Shown here: positions 20,569-31,296 of the stretch, one piece after another
Layout of the letters: each line of letters starts with the position of its first letter
How positions within the stretch are numbered: the stretch's first letter is position 1
Notes under the pieces: generated by a model
What the model saw: the letters and a program-made list of their open reading frames with translations, nothing else
Databases searched by the model: none
What the model was told of the DNA's origin: nothing
Assembly: GCA_963575745.1 (NCBI GenBank)
Contig: CAUYUJ010016059.1
Location: 642,849-706,848 of the forward strand
Reading direction: 5' to 3'
Length of the DNA: 64,000 bases
Source: Prorocentrum cordatum
Lineage: Eukaryota; Sar; Dinophyceae; Prorocentrales; Prorocentraceae
Translations under genes and position numbers: made by a program

Positions 20569-20808
20569 CTAAGCAGCCTCGCCCCCTTCCCCTACCCCCC
20601 TCTGCGCGTGACCGAATAAGCCCCTGGCCAGGAGGTCGAGGTCCGCCCCGAGGGTCCACCAGAGGGCGGAGACGGCCAAGAACGGGAGGACGGCCAGCAC
20701 CACTATCTGGCACGCGGCGGACTGTCTCGCCGCGCGCGCGACCGCCGCGGAGGCGCGGCGGAGCAGGAGCCGCAGGCTCAGGGGAAGTCTGTGCCATCTC
20801 TGGGCCAT
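20569..20808 (-). CDS. Possible membrane-protein exon (weak)
   Basis: From a Met at 20,808 the minus frame reads MAQRWHRLPLSLRLLLRRAS, an Ala/Arg-rich amphipathic stretch, then CQIVVLAVLPFLAVSALWW as a likely membrane helix and LGADLDLLARGLFGHAQRG. A possible GGGTAGGG donor follows. The Arg-rich flank before the helix fits a positive-inside signal. No family is recognised and the left neighbour at 20,270-20,568 is not clearly coding. The nearby word TAAGAAGCAGGGGTC repeats three times at 20,537-20,572. Confidence 0.3.
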   Translation of the reverse strand: MAQRWHRLPLSLRLLLRRASAAVARAARQSAACQIVVLAVLPFLAVSALWWTLGADLDLLARGLFGHAQRGVGEGGEAA

Positions 20809-20970
20809 GCCCTCGAGCCGAAAACTGGTCGGAAAAACGCCCTCTGCACTCTCTGTGGGGGGCAGGATCACAGCATCCTCATGAGAAGCACCCCGACGAG
20901 CGAGGCCTTCACTAAACGCACTCAGGGAAGGTATCGAACAGGGCAAGGCTGTGTAGTAAACGCCCAATGC

Positions 20971-21560
20971 TGTTCAGACAACGCCGATTGTGGGGATCGG
21001 AGTGTTTCTTCCTCCCTTGACTCTGCGCCTCGAAAAGCCTGGGGGAAATACCCTGCGCGAAAGATACACGGCGCGAGAAACATGTAAGGCCAGGATCTCA
21101 AGGTCGCCCTCCGAGGCGAAAGGTGATCTTGCTGTGGCAACGAAATCGCCTGAAAAATCGCTCGCTCTGCCAGTGCCGACCCAAGAGCCACGGAAGAGGT
21201 GCACAAGTATCCCTCCTGCGCATGACGAGGATCCGAGACGAAGGGGGGGGGGGGCGGCAAGGCGCGCGAGCGAGGGGGACCCAAGCGCCGATCCAAGAAG
21301 TCCGCGCGGAGCTCCGACTGTTCATGCTCATGCCGTGTCCCGCCTCTCGAGACTTGGAGGAACGCTTTCCACTCAAAGGAGCCCCCCCCTCGCTCGGCAC
21401 GTCCCGTCCTCGGGTGTCCTCGGCGGCGACAGACAGGCTCCGTGCTGGGCGGAGCACTGCGGTCCTCATCCGGATCAGAAGCCTACGGCTGCTGCCGTTG
21501 ACGGTTTACTTCGCTGGCGAAGGCAATCTTCATTCTTTTGAGTATTGCCATTGTCCATGC
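20971..21560. other. Stretch with no recognised gene
   Basis: Apart from the half fold-back copy listed at 21,250-21,325 and a poly-G run at 21,245-21,256, I see nothing in it. Confidence 0.45.
21250..21325 (+). mobile_element. Half copy of fold-back family FB1
   Basis: AAGCGCCGATCCAAGAAGTC, CGCGCGGAGCTCCGAC and TTCATGCTCATGCCG match the right arm of the complete fold-back at 49,389-49,572. The left arm is absent or too diverged to see. Confidence 0.6.
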
Positions 21561-22060
21561 GCACTCCCTTCTCAATCCGTTTCCACCTCATACTCCTCGT
21601 CCTGACTCTCCCATGATATCCTCAACCTGCATCTCCTCCTCTCCTCCTTGTCGTCCTCCTCATCCCCGTCCTCTTCCCCTGCTACTGTTCGTCTCCTCCG
21701 CACCTACATCTTCCTGCTTCCCTCCTCACTCTCTCCTCCTCCGCCTCATCCTTGTCCTCATCACTTCAATATTGCTCCACCTGTCTCGGATCGTATTCAT
21801 CACAATACTCAGCTTCAACATCGTTGTGTATATTCTCAATATCGTCATCATCGTCCTCTTCCTACCCACTTCCTCCTTCATTTCTCATTGTCCCTGCCGT
21901 CCGTACCTATCGTTCTCCACGTCGCCTTCCTTGTCCTCTTCCTCTCCCTCCTCCAACTCCACATACATATCACATATCCATCTGTTCTTCCTCCTCCTCC
22001 TGCTCCTTTTCACTTTGCCACCCAATCGAAAGAGCTCGAACATAGACGTACCGAGAAGGA
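21560..22060. repeat. Pyrimidine-rich stretch
   Basis: About 500 bp dominated by CTC, TCC and TCAT words, less pure than the CTC microsatellites. Ser/Leu-rich frames are compositional. Confidence 0.75.
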
Positions 22061-22261
22061 CAAATTACTACCCATGACATCCGACAGCGTGAACAAATTC
22101 AGATGTCGTCAAGAGTTCACGACCAGACGTCCCAACAACACCTTCGCTGCGCTGTTTCCCAGGCTGGGCCGATCAGTGAAGTGAGGGGCATGGAGTCTGC
22201 GATGGGGCGACGCCACCCGTTGCGATTCTGCCGAGATGCGCAGATGCGATGCCTCCCCATC

Positions 22262-22475
22262 ATTCGGCTGCGAGCGAGGGGGGGAAGTGAGACGGCAGAG
22301 GGCGGGACTCCTCAGAAGGCGGCGGGACTCCTCAGGAGCCCTCGCGCCTTCTGAGAAGTCTGCTGCGTCCTCGGGGAAAGCCTAGGCAACTTCTCAAGAA
22401 GGCCGGGAGACTTCCAGGCCTTCCGAGGAAGGCCTCTGCCTTCTCACTTTCCCCCCTCGCTCGCCGCCGAGTCGA
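22262..22475. repeat. Fold-back (imperfect hairpin) with internal CTCAGAAGGC words
   Basis: The left arm GCGAGCGAGGGGGGGAAGTG with AGACGGCAGAGG pairs with the right arm CCTCTGCCTTCTCAC and TTTCCCCCCTCGCTCGC. The roughly 120-bp loop is made of short CTCAGAAGGC/CTTCTCAAGAAGG repeats. GATGCGATGC followed by a CCCATCAT word also occurs outside both arms (22,236 and 22,487). Confidence 0.65.
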
Positions 22476-22639
22476 GATGCCCCGATGCGATGCCCCCCAT
22501 CATATTGACACCGACGAAAACTTGTCCTGCCCCAAGAGTTCTGCCGCGGCGGCGAAGCCCGTACCCTCGGAGCCACGCCCCCAAAGGCAAGATCACATCA
22601 AACGTCTCCTCTTCTGAGGCCTGAAGATCTGGCGGGCAT

Positions 22640-22800
22640 GCCCTCCTCCTCCTCCTCCTCCTCCTCCTCATAAATTACCGCTCGTCCTCCTTCTCCTCCT
22701 CCTCCTCATCCTCATCCTCATCCTGCTCCTCCTCCTCCTCCTCCTCCTTCTTCTCCCTTTGTCGTCGTCGTCGTCCTCCTCCTCCTCCTCCTCCTCCCCC
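22640..22800. repeat. CTC/CTT/CAT microsatellite cluster
   Basis: Two pure CTC runs (22,645-22,668 and 22,768-22,796) flank CTCATCCTCATC units. Confidence 0.92.
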
Positions 22801-23569
22801 TGATCTCGACCTTTTTTCACGAAGCCGATCTGTGAGAGAAAGCATCGTGCCGTGCCTACGTCGGAGGCGCGGGGTGCGCACGACGACCCCGCGACTACGA
22901 AGACGACGCACACGACGATATCAGAGTGAGGGGTGTCCGAACGGTCTAACTCTCTCCCTGTGCGCGCGTGGCCTGGATGGAGCCTTGACCGCGGGACGAG
23001 CTCCCTAGGCGGGCATGCTGGGAGGGCACGCTTGGGTATTTCGTAGACCACGGCCACGACCGCGACCTTCGGCCACGACCGAGGCAACGACCCGCGACCC
23101 ATGACGGCTACGACGACTGCGGACGACGGCAACGACCACAACCGCGACCGCGACCTCGACCGCGGCCGCGACGTCGACGATGCAGACGACGACCGCGTCG
23201 CTGGGGGGTGCCGCGTGCGGACCCCAGCCCGCAGGCGGCGACAGCGGCCGCCGAGCGCCGGGCAGCCAGGGCCCCGCGGCCGCGGGTGTTCTTCCTGGCG
23301 GTCGCGCGCGTGGCACGGTGGAGACCACGGCCGCCGCCACGGTGGTCGTGGTCGTGGTCGCCGTCCTCCCTCCTCCCGCCTCCGCAGCATCGTCGCCGTC
23401 GTGGTTGGAGGTCCGCAGACGTAGTCGTCGGTCCTCGGACGCTCTCCAACCTCGGGGTGCCTTCCTGCAGCTGCGCCTCGGCGGAAGCATTCCAGGGAAG
23501 CCCGAATCGTCCCGAGCGGCCGCCGGAGACCCGAGGTGTGACCAGCCCAACAGGGCCCGCCCCAACACG
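22801..23569. other. GC-rich stretch with CGACCGCGAC words, no recognised gene
   Basis: Short CGACC/GCGAC repeats occur at 23,050-23,180 and GGTCGTGG repeats at 23,340-23,365. Open frames lack motifs. Confidence 0.5.
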
Positions 23570-23830
23570 GCCCAAGAGGCCCCCAGACGGCCCCAGAAAG
23601 CCCCAGGACGGCCCCAAGAGGCGCCCAAAACGGCCCAAGAGGGCACCAAGACGACCCCAAGAGGGGCCTCAGAATGGGAATACGAACTGAAACATTTAGC
23701 TTTCCGCCCCAAGAGCCTCCCGGGAGGCTCCAAGAGGCCCACAAGAGGCCCCGGAAGCCCCCAAGAGGCCCCCAAGAGGCCCCCAAGAGGCCCCCAAGAG
23801 GCCCCCAACAGGTGCAAATGAGGCCCCAAG
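23570..23830. repeat. CCCCAAGAGGC minisatellite, locus 1
   Basis: Degenerate 11- and 21-bp units of the type CCCCAAGAGGCCCCCAAGA, ending in four clean copies at 23,758-23,808. The same unit makes up 32,220-32,930 and 48,890-49,215. Confidence 0.88.
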
Positions 23831-24364
23831 AAGCGTCAAACCGGCCCTGAGGTGGTCAGCCTTTCAAGTTGATCCTGACCACCTCCAAGATCAAGGCTTT
23901 TCCTTCACCTCTTCCCCCTCCTGTCGATGCACTGGCGAAGGACGGTACAACTGAGACGTTCCACCGTGACACTTGACAATCATTTGATCCGCACCGGCGG
24001 GACGTGTGGGCGCGAAACCTGCGGCCCGCCCCTGGCCAGGCACCCACCCGGAAAGGTCCACATCGTGCTTGCATTTCGCCCCCGATACACCACACCGAGT
24101 CTCTTCTTCCTCCTCCTGCTCCTGCTCCTCCTCCTCCTCCTGCTTCTCCCTCAGCTTGCTGGGCCGGGATGTCGTTGCCCGGGTTGAGCCCGCCGTGGCT
24201 GCAGGTAGCACACGAAAACCACAGGCAACACAGTTCTCAGATGTGGGAAATCCACACGCCTGTCGAGTCGCGGCAGAGGGGGACATCTCGCGGTGAGGAG
24301 ACCCGGCGCACACATACCAGCGTGCGCCAGGCGTGGAGGCCGAATCGGCACAGAAACATGTAAG

Positions 24365-24481
24365 AGGAGGAGGACGAGGAGGAGGAGGCGGAGGGGGAGG
24401 AGGAGGCAGAGGGGGAGGGGGAGGAGGAGGAGGAGGAGGAGGAGGAGGAGGAGGAGGAGGAGGAGGAGGAGGAGGAGGAGA
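24365..24481. repeat. GGA microsatellite
   Basis: AGGAGG run with GGCGGAGGG interruptions in its first half and pure GGA in its second. A smaller CTC run lies at about 24,105-24,150. Confidence 0.95.
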
Positions 24482-24880
24482 GGCCACAGCGAGAGGAGGG
24501 GGGAGGGATAAGGAAAGAGGCGGACTGCATATCTGCTCGATTCCTAAGGGGCGTTCCCGTAGTTTCCCCCGCCGCGACGCTCGCCGCGACTTGCAGCGAC
24601 TGGCCCGACGGTCGGCGGACCTGCTCGATTCCTCGATGGTCGCGCTGGCTCGCGTGGCGACGTTCCCGTTGTTTCCCCCGTCGTGCTGCTGCTTGGGGTC
24701 TGCCACCACCGTGCCCACGATCGGGGCGGCGGGGGCGCCCAGCGGCTGGCGGACCACGGCCGAGGGCATCCCTTGGGGCGCCATGCGCAGGGGCTGCAAC
24801 TGGAGGAAGCATTTAGTCTGGGTCTTGGTGATCTCGTCCGCCTGCCTGCCCTCCTGCATGGCCGTGCAAGATGAACAGCA

Positions 24881-26212
24881 TCAGTAGACGAGGAAGTCCA
24901 TAGCGCAGTGAGTTTCTGGCTGTGGGTCCCTGAGCGCCCGGTGCAGCTTCGCGCGCTGCCAAGCGAGGCAATAAGCCATGAAGACGTTGGAGACGTAGAA
25001 ACCCAAGGTACACATGTTACCCATTTTCAATGAATACGAGAGAAGCGCCACTGAGATGCTGACGACCTGCCCGATCACCTCGAAAGCCTCGTAGGCGTGT
25101 GTGTACGTCATGTAGCTGGGCCCGATGCTGGTCATGGTGCAGGTGCCAGTAGGCCGAAAAGCGGTAGAGCGAAATCCGTACATACAGTGGTCGCAGTTGC
25201 CGCAGCATTTACAAATCTCGTACTTCCAAATGCCCCCAGAGGCTGGAGGCCGACACCCGGAGGACAGCCCTGCCACAGCACCCGCTTCTTAGTGATCGAA
25301 GCATCGCACACGAAGGCGATGAAAACGTCACGGCGAGCATGATGGCCAAACTGCTAACCCACTGGAGAAAGACATCCCCAAATAACGTCACCTGTTATGC
25401 CTTCGACTGTTGAATCATAGGATTCCGTCATGCGGCGCGGGCTCGCGTCGAACGTGCCGTCCGAAGTGACCCTGTCGTCCACACAGGTTTCCCATCAAGA
25501 GCCACCCCCATTGCTGCCTGGCCCGACTGCGGTAGCATTACCTTGAGAACCTCCCACACGACAGCCTCGGGATAACCCTAAACTGACTAGTGGAGCGCGT
25601 GAAAGAGAAGCATTGCAGGGTGCCCCCAGCACAGACAAGACGAGCAGCAACATCGCAGCCCAGAAGCACTCGCTGCGATCTGCCTCGTCAGCCGACGAGC
25701 AAGGTGAAACGACTGTATCTTGCCACGACAAATCGTAAATCTTGGGCCAAAACGGCTACGGATCTTACAGCACTGCAGTTTTTGGGTAGAAGACTCTCCA
25801 CGCCGCCAACGCATCTCTCCTAATATGCAGTGCCTGTGACAGGGCAGATAGACTTTAAGTCCAGAGAGGGTTCGCAAGTGCCGGATCCCCACTGGGCTCA
25901 CACGTCTGGCCGAAATACTTCTTGTTGAGGTCCTCGCACGCTTCCCACGTGTAGGCAGGGCCCTCCAAGCCGTCGCCTGGCTTGCAGAAGAAGCCCCACC
26001 AAAGCCTCTCGATCCCCTATCCGAAGGCTCGAGCAACAGGGGACTCTGCCGCACGGCCCCTTCTCCTTCGGGCAGGAGCTGGCATCGTGAGTGTCGCCCA
26101 CAGTGACTGTGGCTTCCAGACGGCGATCGTCCTTGGTGGCGGTCTCGTCGGCGGCGGCACAGCCGGGGCTGGCGAGCATGAGGACGAGCACCGCGGGCAT
26201 TGCGCGGATCAT
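24881..26212 (-). CDS. Candidate secreted/membrane protein gene, several exons or frameshifted
   Basis: A Met at 26,212 starts MIRAMPAVLVLMLASPGCAA, a convincing signal peptide, followed by a Cys-bearing segment (SSCPKEKGPCG). In another frame, about 26,020-25,895 reads WWGFFCKPGDGLEGPAYTWE and ACEDLNKKYFGQTCEPSG. About 25,700-25,620 gives ECFWAAMLLLVLSVLGAP; 25,480-25,375 gives VTSDGTFDASPRRMTESYDS; about 25,330-25,270 gives FIAFVCDASITKKRVLW. The last segment, 25,230-24,881, has two membrane helices around AFEVIGQVVSISVALLSYSL and MCTLGFYVSNVFMAYCLAW and ends at a stop after MDFLVY. Codon-like composition and order look genuine, but frame changes and two in-frame stops remain. They may be short introns I cannot place, or decay. 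No family recognised. Confidence 0.45.
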
Positions 26213-27774
26213 TGTGGCAGGGGTGGAGCAGCCGAAAGGCAGAGATTTATCAGCCAACACTCGGGACAGAGCTGAGCCAAAAAGGCTTGGGCCAAAACTA
26301 CTGCGTTACGCCTGTTCTAGATGTCTCTAGATGCAAGCCCCGAGGTCCGCACGACGCTGGAGGTCTGCATGGGGAGGAGGACGTGGACAGGAGCGGAACG
26401 AGGAGGGCGCGAGGATGCGCGAAAGGCGTGCTCGCGTTGGTGCTCCCAGGGCACCACGGCTCCTCACGCCGTTGCACCTGGGCGGGGGTGGCCCGCCACC
26501 CTCACAGGGCTCGCCTCGCACAAACGATCCCCAAGCCCGGGCTCGGGGCGAAGTGGGCCCCGTCGCCCTGAAGCGCCGCTGGTGACGTGCTGGTCGCCCT
26601 TGCCTGAGGGTCCTAGAGCTCATGTGGGTCCCTGGGTGGGGGTGCGAAATGTCCAAAGGGCACCTGCTGGCCGATTTCGTGCTTGGCGTGCCAGCTGTCG
26701 TGGGAGACTGGCGCGATATGCGCCCGCCGAGGAGGCTCGCCACGGCCGACGCCGGAGACCCGGAGCCCAAAGACGTTGGCGCCACAGTTGTGCTTCCGCG
26801 GAGCTTCTGCCGGAGGGCCCGCCGCCGTTGTAGTTTCGCCTGCCCTCCGCCCGCCGAGGGCGGAGACGCGCCGAAGGCGAGGCCCTTTCTGGAACGCCCC
26901 TGCGTGCATGAGCATTGCCCCGGACAGCGTCGACGCCCCCGTCTTTCGACCAACTGCTCCTGTGGCCCCTCCCGCTTTCGCCCGCTTCCACCAAGCCTCC
27001 GCTGGCTGCCTTCCTACGTAGGAGCCGTGGGCCTAGACAGGATCGCTCTTCTCTCTGGGGGGCGCGAGGCGGGGCGTCAACTCACCTGGCTTGTAGCGGG
27101 AGTGCTGGTTGCAAGGGGTCTCAAGAGGAGCGCGGGCATGCCAACCGTGTTCTGACATCCGTGTTCCGTCTTGAGACCGCCTTGGTCAAGCACGTGCTTG
27201 GCAGGACCATCTATCTTAGCAGAGCTCTGCCTGAAACAACTCCTGATGCTTGGGACTCCCTGCTTGCATCGTGCGGCCGCGACGAAGGTTGTCCGCGACT
27301 GGCTGGAATCTGGGTTCCATGGGGCCCTCCCCCTCACCTCGCCGTCCACCTCCGTCTCTGCCTCCCGCCACTCTCGCCCTCCCCTCATCCACTCCCCTCA
27401 CCTTCTTCCTCTCTCCCTCATCTCCTGCTTTCCATAACACACGTTGGTTTAGTTTGGAGAGCTCCCGCCAGAGTCGGACTCGTCATCGCCGGCTTTCCTT
27501 CATGCTGGGTGCGACTCCATCCCTCTCCATGGGCCTCCGTTATGGCTCCAGCTGCCAGCGGACATGGGACATGGGCCGTTGTAGACAGGGCGCTCCCTTC
27601 CAGGGGTCCAGGGTTGACTTCGCGCCCTCGGCGCCTCGGCGGATTGCTGGCCCGAGGCCCTCGGAAGCCAGCTGGAAGCAGACCGATGACGTTTTCGTCA
27701 CGAGGACAGAGAAGGAAGAAGCGAAACGAGCCAATCGTCTCGATTCGCGCTGAGGTCGGGAAGCCTTGCTTAGA
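26213..27774. other. GC-rich stretch without recognised gene
   Basis: Many frames are open on both strands but none shows a conserved motif. A C/T-rich patch lies at 27,330-27,430. Confidence 0.45.
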
Positions 27775-27935
27775 GTGTCGCGGCGGCGGCCCCGGCGACA
27801 CGCTATGTCCTGCAATCGGATGGCGTGTCGCTCCGCTCCGCGTGGCTCGAGGCGAGGGAAAGCTCGGGACGCTGACGTTTAGGAGTTGCGAAGTGGTTAC
27901 CGTGTCGTGCCGAAGCGCGGTGGGCCAGAACCGGC
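27775..27935 (+). repeat. Dispersed repeat D2, copy 1
   Basis: About 160 bp starting GTGTCGCGGCGGCGGCCCCG, then GCGACACGCTATGTCCTGCA, and ending GTGGGCCAGAACC. It aligns end to end with 53,436-53,593 and 55,397-55,551. Confidence 0.85.
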
Positions 27936-29430
27936 CGTGCGACACGCCAACCAAACGTGCCTGACCGTATCGTATCGACGCCGAAAGTCCCCTCGACAAT
28001 GGCATGACGCCGAGCGGTCGCGACATGGCCACGCGGGGGGCACCGTGGAGCCCCGGGCGGCCGTCGCGCGTGTGGCTGTGCGATCTTAGACGAGCGCGTT
28101 CCACTACTCGCAAAGTAGCAACTCGCGCATGGCCTGGATCCGCCGAGGGGTATCTACGATAAGAAGCAGACATGTGTTTTTCGAGCCTTTGCGAGTAGGC
28201 ACTTTGCACATAGTGGAACGCGCTCGGTGAGATCCGCAGCCGCCCGCCCGCAGAGTGGCAGCGAGCGCGGCCGGGAGGTCCGGGGCGCCCTGTCGGCTCC
28301 GCTCGGCAGCACGCTGCGAGCGGGCACCGCGCTGCGAGCAGGGAAAAGCCACACCGACACCACCAGCACGAGGCGCCAAGGAGGGCCCTCCTGGGTCCTC
28401 GTGGTGGTGTCGCCCCCCCACCCCCCTCGCTCGAGGCACTCCCTACTCCCAGCTCAGATGGTGACGCCTTTCCTTCCTCCCACCGCGCGGGAGGGCGCGC
28501 TGTTGCTGTCTGAGCGGCGGGCGCCTGGGCAGGTCGCCCGAGGGGGGGCGGCCGCGCGAGAAGCGCGCGACAATCCGCGGGCGCGGGGCGCGAGCGGCGC
28601 CGTGGCTCCTCCCTCTGCCCCCGCTCCTGCTCTGGACGCGCCCCGCGGCTTCCGCCCTCCCAGGCCCGCGGTCCTCCTCCCTCTGGCCCCTCCCCCTCCC
28701 CGCCCTGGGCTTGCGCCTGGACCTCCGCCTGGGCTCCCCCCCCCACCCCTCCTGGTGCCACCTCCGAGTCCTCCTCCCCGCCCTCCTCCCCGAACCAGCC
28801 TCGCCCGGGCTCTCCTCCTCCAACGAGCGGAATCACATTGCGCCCCTTGGGAAAGCACGAGCGGAGCTCACGCTGCCGCTCCATCCTCCGAACAGGATCG
28901 AACCGCAAGGGCCCGGGGGGCCGAAACTGTGCAGAGACGGCTGTCGCGACGTCTACTTCGCGAGGTGCGAGTATCCTCTTTCTCTTCCCACCTCCTAGAT
29001 CGCCTCTCTGACCTGTCGCGGAGCGCGTCCTGGCCACGACTTCGGGGCGAATCTGGCCGTGACGATGAGGTCCGCTGGGAGGCTCCCCAAGGCCTCGGCC
29101 TGCTTCGAGGACGAGATCTGATTGCTCCAGAACGTGCTCTCTTCTAACCCCCATCTGGCATTCCTGCCTCGGCGCTTCCATCCTTCAATCTTCGTCGTCC
29201 CCAAAGGTGCCCCAGACCTCCAACGACTCGATCTTGTCAAATCGCTGGCCCCCAAGCCTCTCCAACGGCTGGCTGGCCCTTCACACGGGCGGATGGAAAC
29301 GGCCCCCTCTTGCAGAATATGACCAACAACATTCGGCGAGAAATGGATCCAGCCGCGGCGACGAGAACTGCCCTGCGGCCCCAAACGATCCAGAAACATC
29401 AAAAGCCTAGGTAATCGAACCTCGATTCTC
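27936..29430. other. Long open minus frame region, not supported as a gene
   Basis: One minus frame is open for almost 590 codons across 29,181-27,418, but it reads through repeat D2, a pyrimidine-rich patch (28,660-28,800) and Gly/Arg/Pro-rich composition. I see no domain. A 15-bp word around GCACTTTGCACATAGTGGAA is part of a short inverted match to CGTTCCACTACTCGCAAAGT (28,097 and 28,198). Confidence 0.45.
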
Positions 29431-29645
29431 GATGCTCCATCCTCTCTCCTTCTCCTCCGCCTCCGCGTCCCTCCCCCATCTCCTCGGTGTTCACCCTCCC
29501 CTCCCCTTCCTCCTCCTCCTCCTCCTGCTCTTCCTCCTGCTCCTTACTCCTCCTTCCTCCTCGTCCTCCTCGTCCTCCTCCTCCCCCTCCTCCCCATCGG
29601 TCCTCCTGCCCCTCCTCGGTGTGCCCCCCCTCGTCGGTGTGCCTC

Positions 29646-29680
<35 letters not shown>

Positions 29681-29690
29681 CTCCTGCAAA
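29430..29690. repeat. Pyrimidine-rich tract with (CT)n
   Basis: CTCCTC runs at 29,510-29,590 and a pure CT run at about 29,650-29,676. Confidence 0.9.
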
Positions 29691-30059
29691 AGCTCCTCTC
29701 CCCCGCGCAAGCCCCCCCGCCATCCCCGTAATCCGGCCCCCCCAGCACCCGGGGGCATCGACCATCGAGGCAGTCGCGCGATGCTGGCCCTCCTTCGGGC
29801 CCCTGGCAGAAGACGGAGCCAGGACAGGGGCAAAATCGGACCAGGACACATCGGGAACCTCCGAGATCCGACGGTTCTTGAGAACGCATCGGGCGCCGCG
29901 GCCTTCTAAGAGCGTTCTGGAACTCACGGAGAACGTCCCAGAACGCTCTGGAACGACCTATCCCAGTCCTAGCACCGCCCGATGGTAGGCCCCCACCTCC
30001 ATAATCCACCCTCCAGCCTCCATCCCAAGGGACATCGATGATCGAGGCTTAGGGTATGC

Positions 30060-30410
30060 TACTGCCCCCTTTTCTCACACCGAGGGGACCTCAAGGGCAG
30101 GGGGGTTCTCCGTCCTTCCTCGCCCCTGCTCCGTCTCTCTCTCTCTCTCTCTCTCTGTATACCTGTATACCCCTCCTCGGTTGTTGTTGTCGTGCTCTTC
30201 CTCTCCTCCTCCTCCCCCGACTCCTCCATTACCTCCCCTGTCCTCCATCCTCATCCTCCTCTGTCCTTTTTCTTCCCTCCTCTACTGATTTTCTGTCCTC
30301 CTCCCTCTCTCCTGATGCTGCTCCCCCTCCTCTCTCCTCGTATCGCCCCTCCTTTCCGCTGCCCCTCCCCTCCTTTGCCTCGACCATCCGCTCCCCCTTC
30401 CCCCCGCCGA
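30060..30410. repeat. Pyrimidine-rich tract with (CT)n
   Basis: A CT run at 30,131-30,155 is followed by CTCC/TCCT-rich sequence. The preceding interval 29,691-30,059 shows only paired GAACGCTCTGG words near 29,908-29,955. Confidence 0.85.
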
Positions 30411-30765
30411 CGTCTTCGAACGGAGGAAACGGGTCCCGAGGGAAATGGGCCTGCACCCCGGGGCATTCCCCAGGAGGAGCTCTTCATCCCGAGTCGCTGT
30501 CTGACGATCCCGGGGCCCGTGGAGGGCCCATGGAGGCCCAACACGGCGAAGCACCTCGGGACCCGTTCCCCTCGGGGCCCGCCTCCCCCCCCCGGCGAGA
30601 CGCCCCAGACGGGCACCAGGCTGCCGCCACCGCGCCGGACAACAGACCAACAAAAAAAACGAGCATCCGGGAGAGCCGCCCCTTTGGCGCTCTCCCGTGC
30701 CCAGTGGCGGGGCCGGGCGGGAGGGGCCTCTTCGAGGGACCCCGCCCCCGTGGCCGCGGGCGGCA
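30411..30765. other. GC-rich stretch without recognised gene
   Basis: No coding exon or repeat recognised. The same is true of 30,890-31,166, which contains poly-C and poly-G runs at about 31,000-31,030 and 31,148-31,160. Confidence 0.45.
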
Positions 30766-30889
30766 CAGTCAGGATGCGCGGTAGGGATGCGAGGGCCTTG
30801 GGAAGCCATGTCGGGATGGGCCGCACGGGCAAGGGTGCGAAGGGGATCTTTTGAAGGTCGCTCACCCTTCCTGTGCGGGTTGACTGTCA
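30766..30889. mobile_element. Diverged copy of the mariner-type miniature element
   Basis: CAGTCAGGATGCGCGG opens it, and GTGCGGGTTGACTG closes it. The interior has GGGATGGGCCGCACGGGCAA and GAAGGTCGCTCACCCTTCC, matching the interior of 53,211-53,388. TA flanks are not preserved. Confidence 0.6.
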
Positions 30890-31166
30890 ATAGGGAGGGG
30901 GGGAGAAGAGTGCACTTCTCGGGCCCCAACGGCATCCTTTGGGGCTCTTCGGGGCCCGCCCCTCTAGGAGCAAAAGGGCTCCTTTTCGGCAGCCCTCGCT
31001 GCCCCCCCCCCATGTATCCCCCCCCCCCCCTGCATCACCCCCCATTGCGCGACGCTGAAATTTCACGGGCGAGATCGGGGCCGGGCGGCGCGCAGCTGGG
31101 GGCGCACAGCGAGGGCGCCGACCTTCTGAGGAGGCAAGGTGGGTGGGTGGGGGGGGGGGCGCCCTG

Positions 31167-31296
31167 GCCATCGCTTGGACGTCCACTCCCGGTGCATGTT
31201 CCGGCTTCGTGCGTGCGTTTTTTCGCAAGATGGTCCTCCGTGCTCCTCGAGGGTCCTCCGAAAGAGAAGATGCACACGCCCGAGCGATGCCAAGCC
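31167..31296 (+). repeat. Dispersed repeat D1, full copy
   Basis: CATCGCTTGGACGTCCACTC, GGCTTCGTGCGTGCGTTTTT, CGCAAGATGGTCCTCCG and GCACACGCCCGAGCGATGCC align with 52,575-52,702 over about 130 bp. Confidence 0.85.

Noticed and set aside
27418-29181. 587-codon minus-strand open frame
   Set aside because: It reads through dispersed repeat D2 and strongly biased GC-rich sequence, with no motif.
29170-29345. Minus-frame segment reading KIESLEVWGTFGDDED before a stop
   Set aside because: Composition is gene-like, but it is short, has no recognised family and no flanking exon could be joined.
29410-29430. T-loop-like GGTTCGATTAC on the minus strand, possible tRNA
   Set aside because: No acceptor stem, D arm or anticodon arm could be folded around it.
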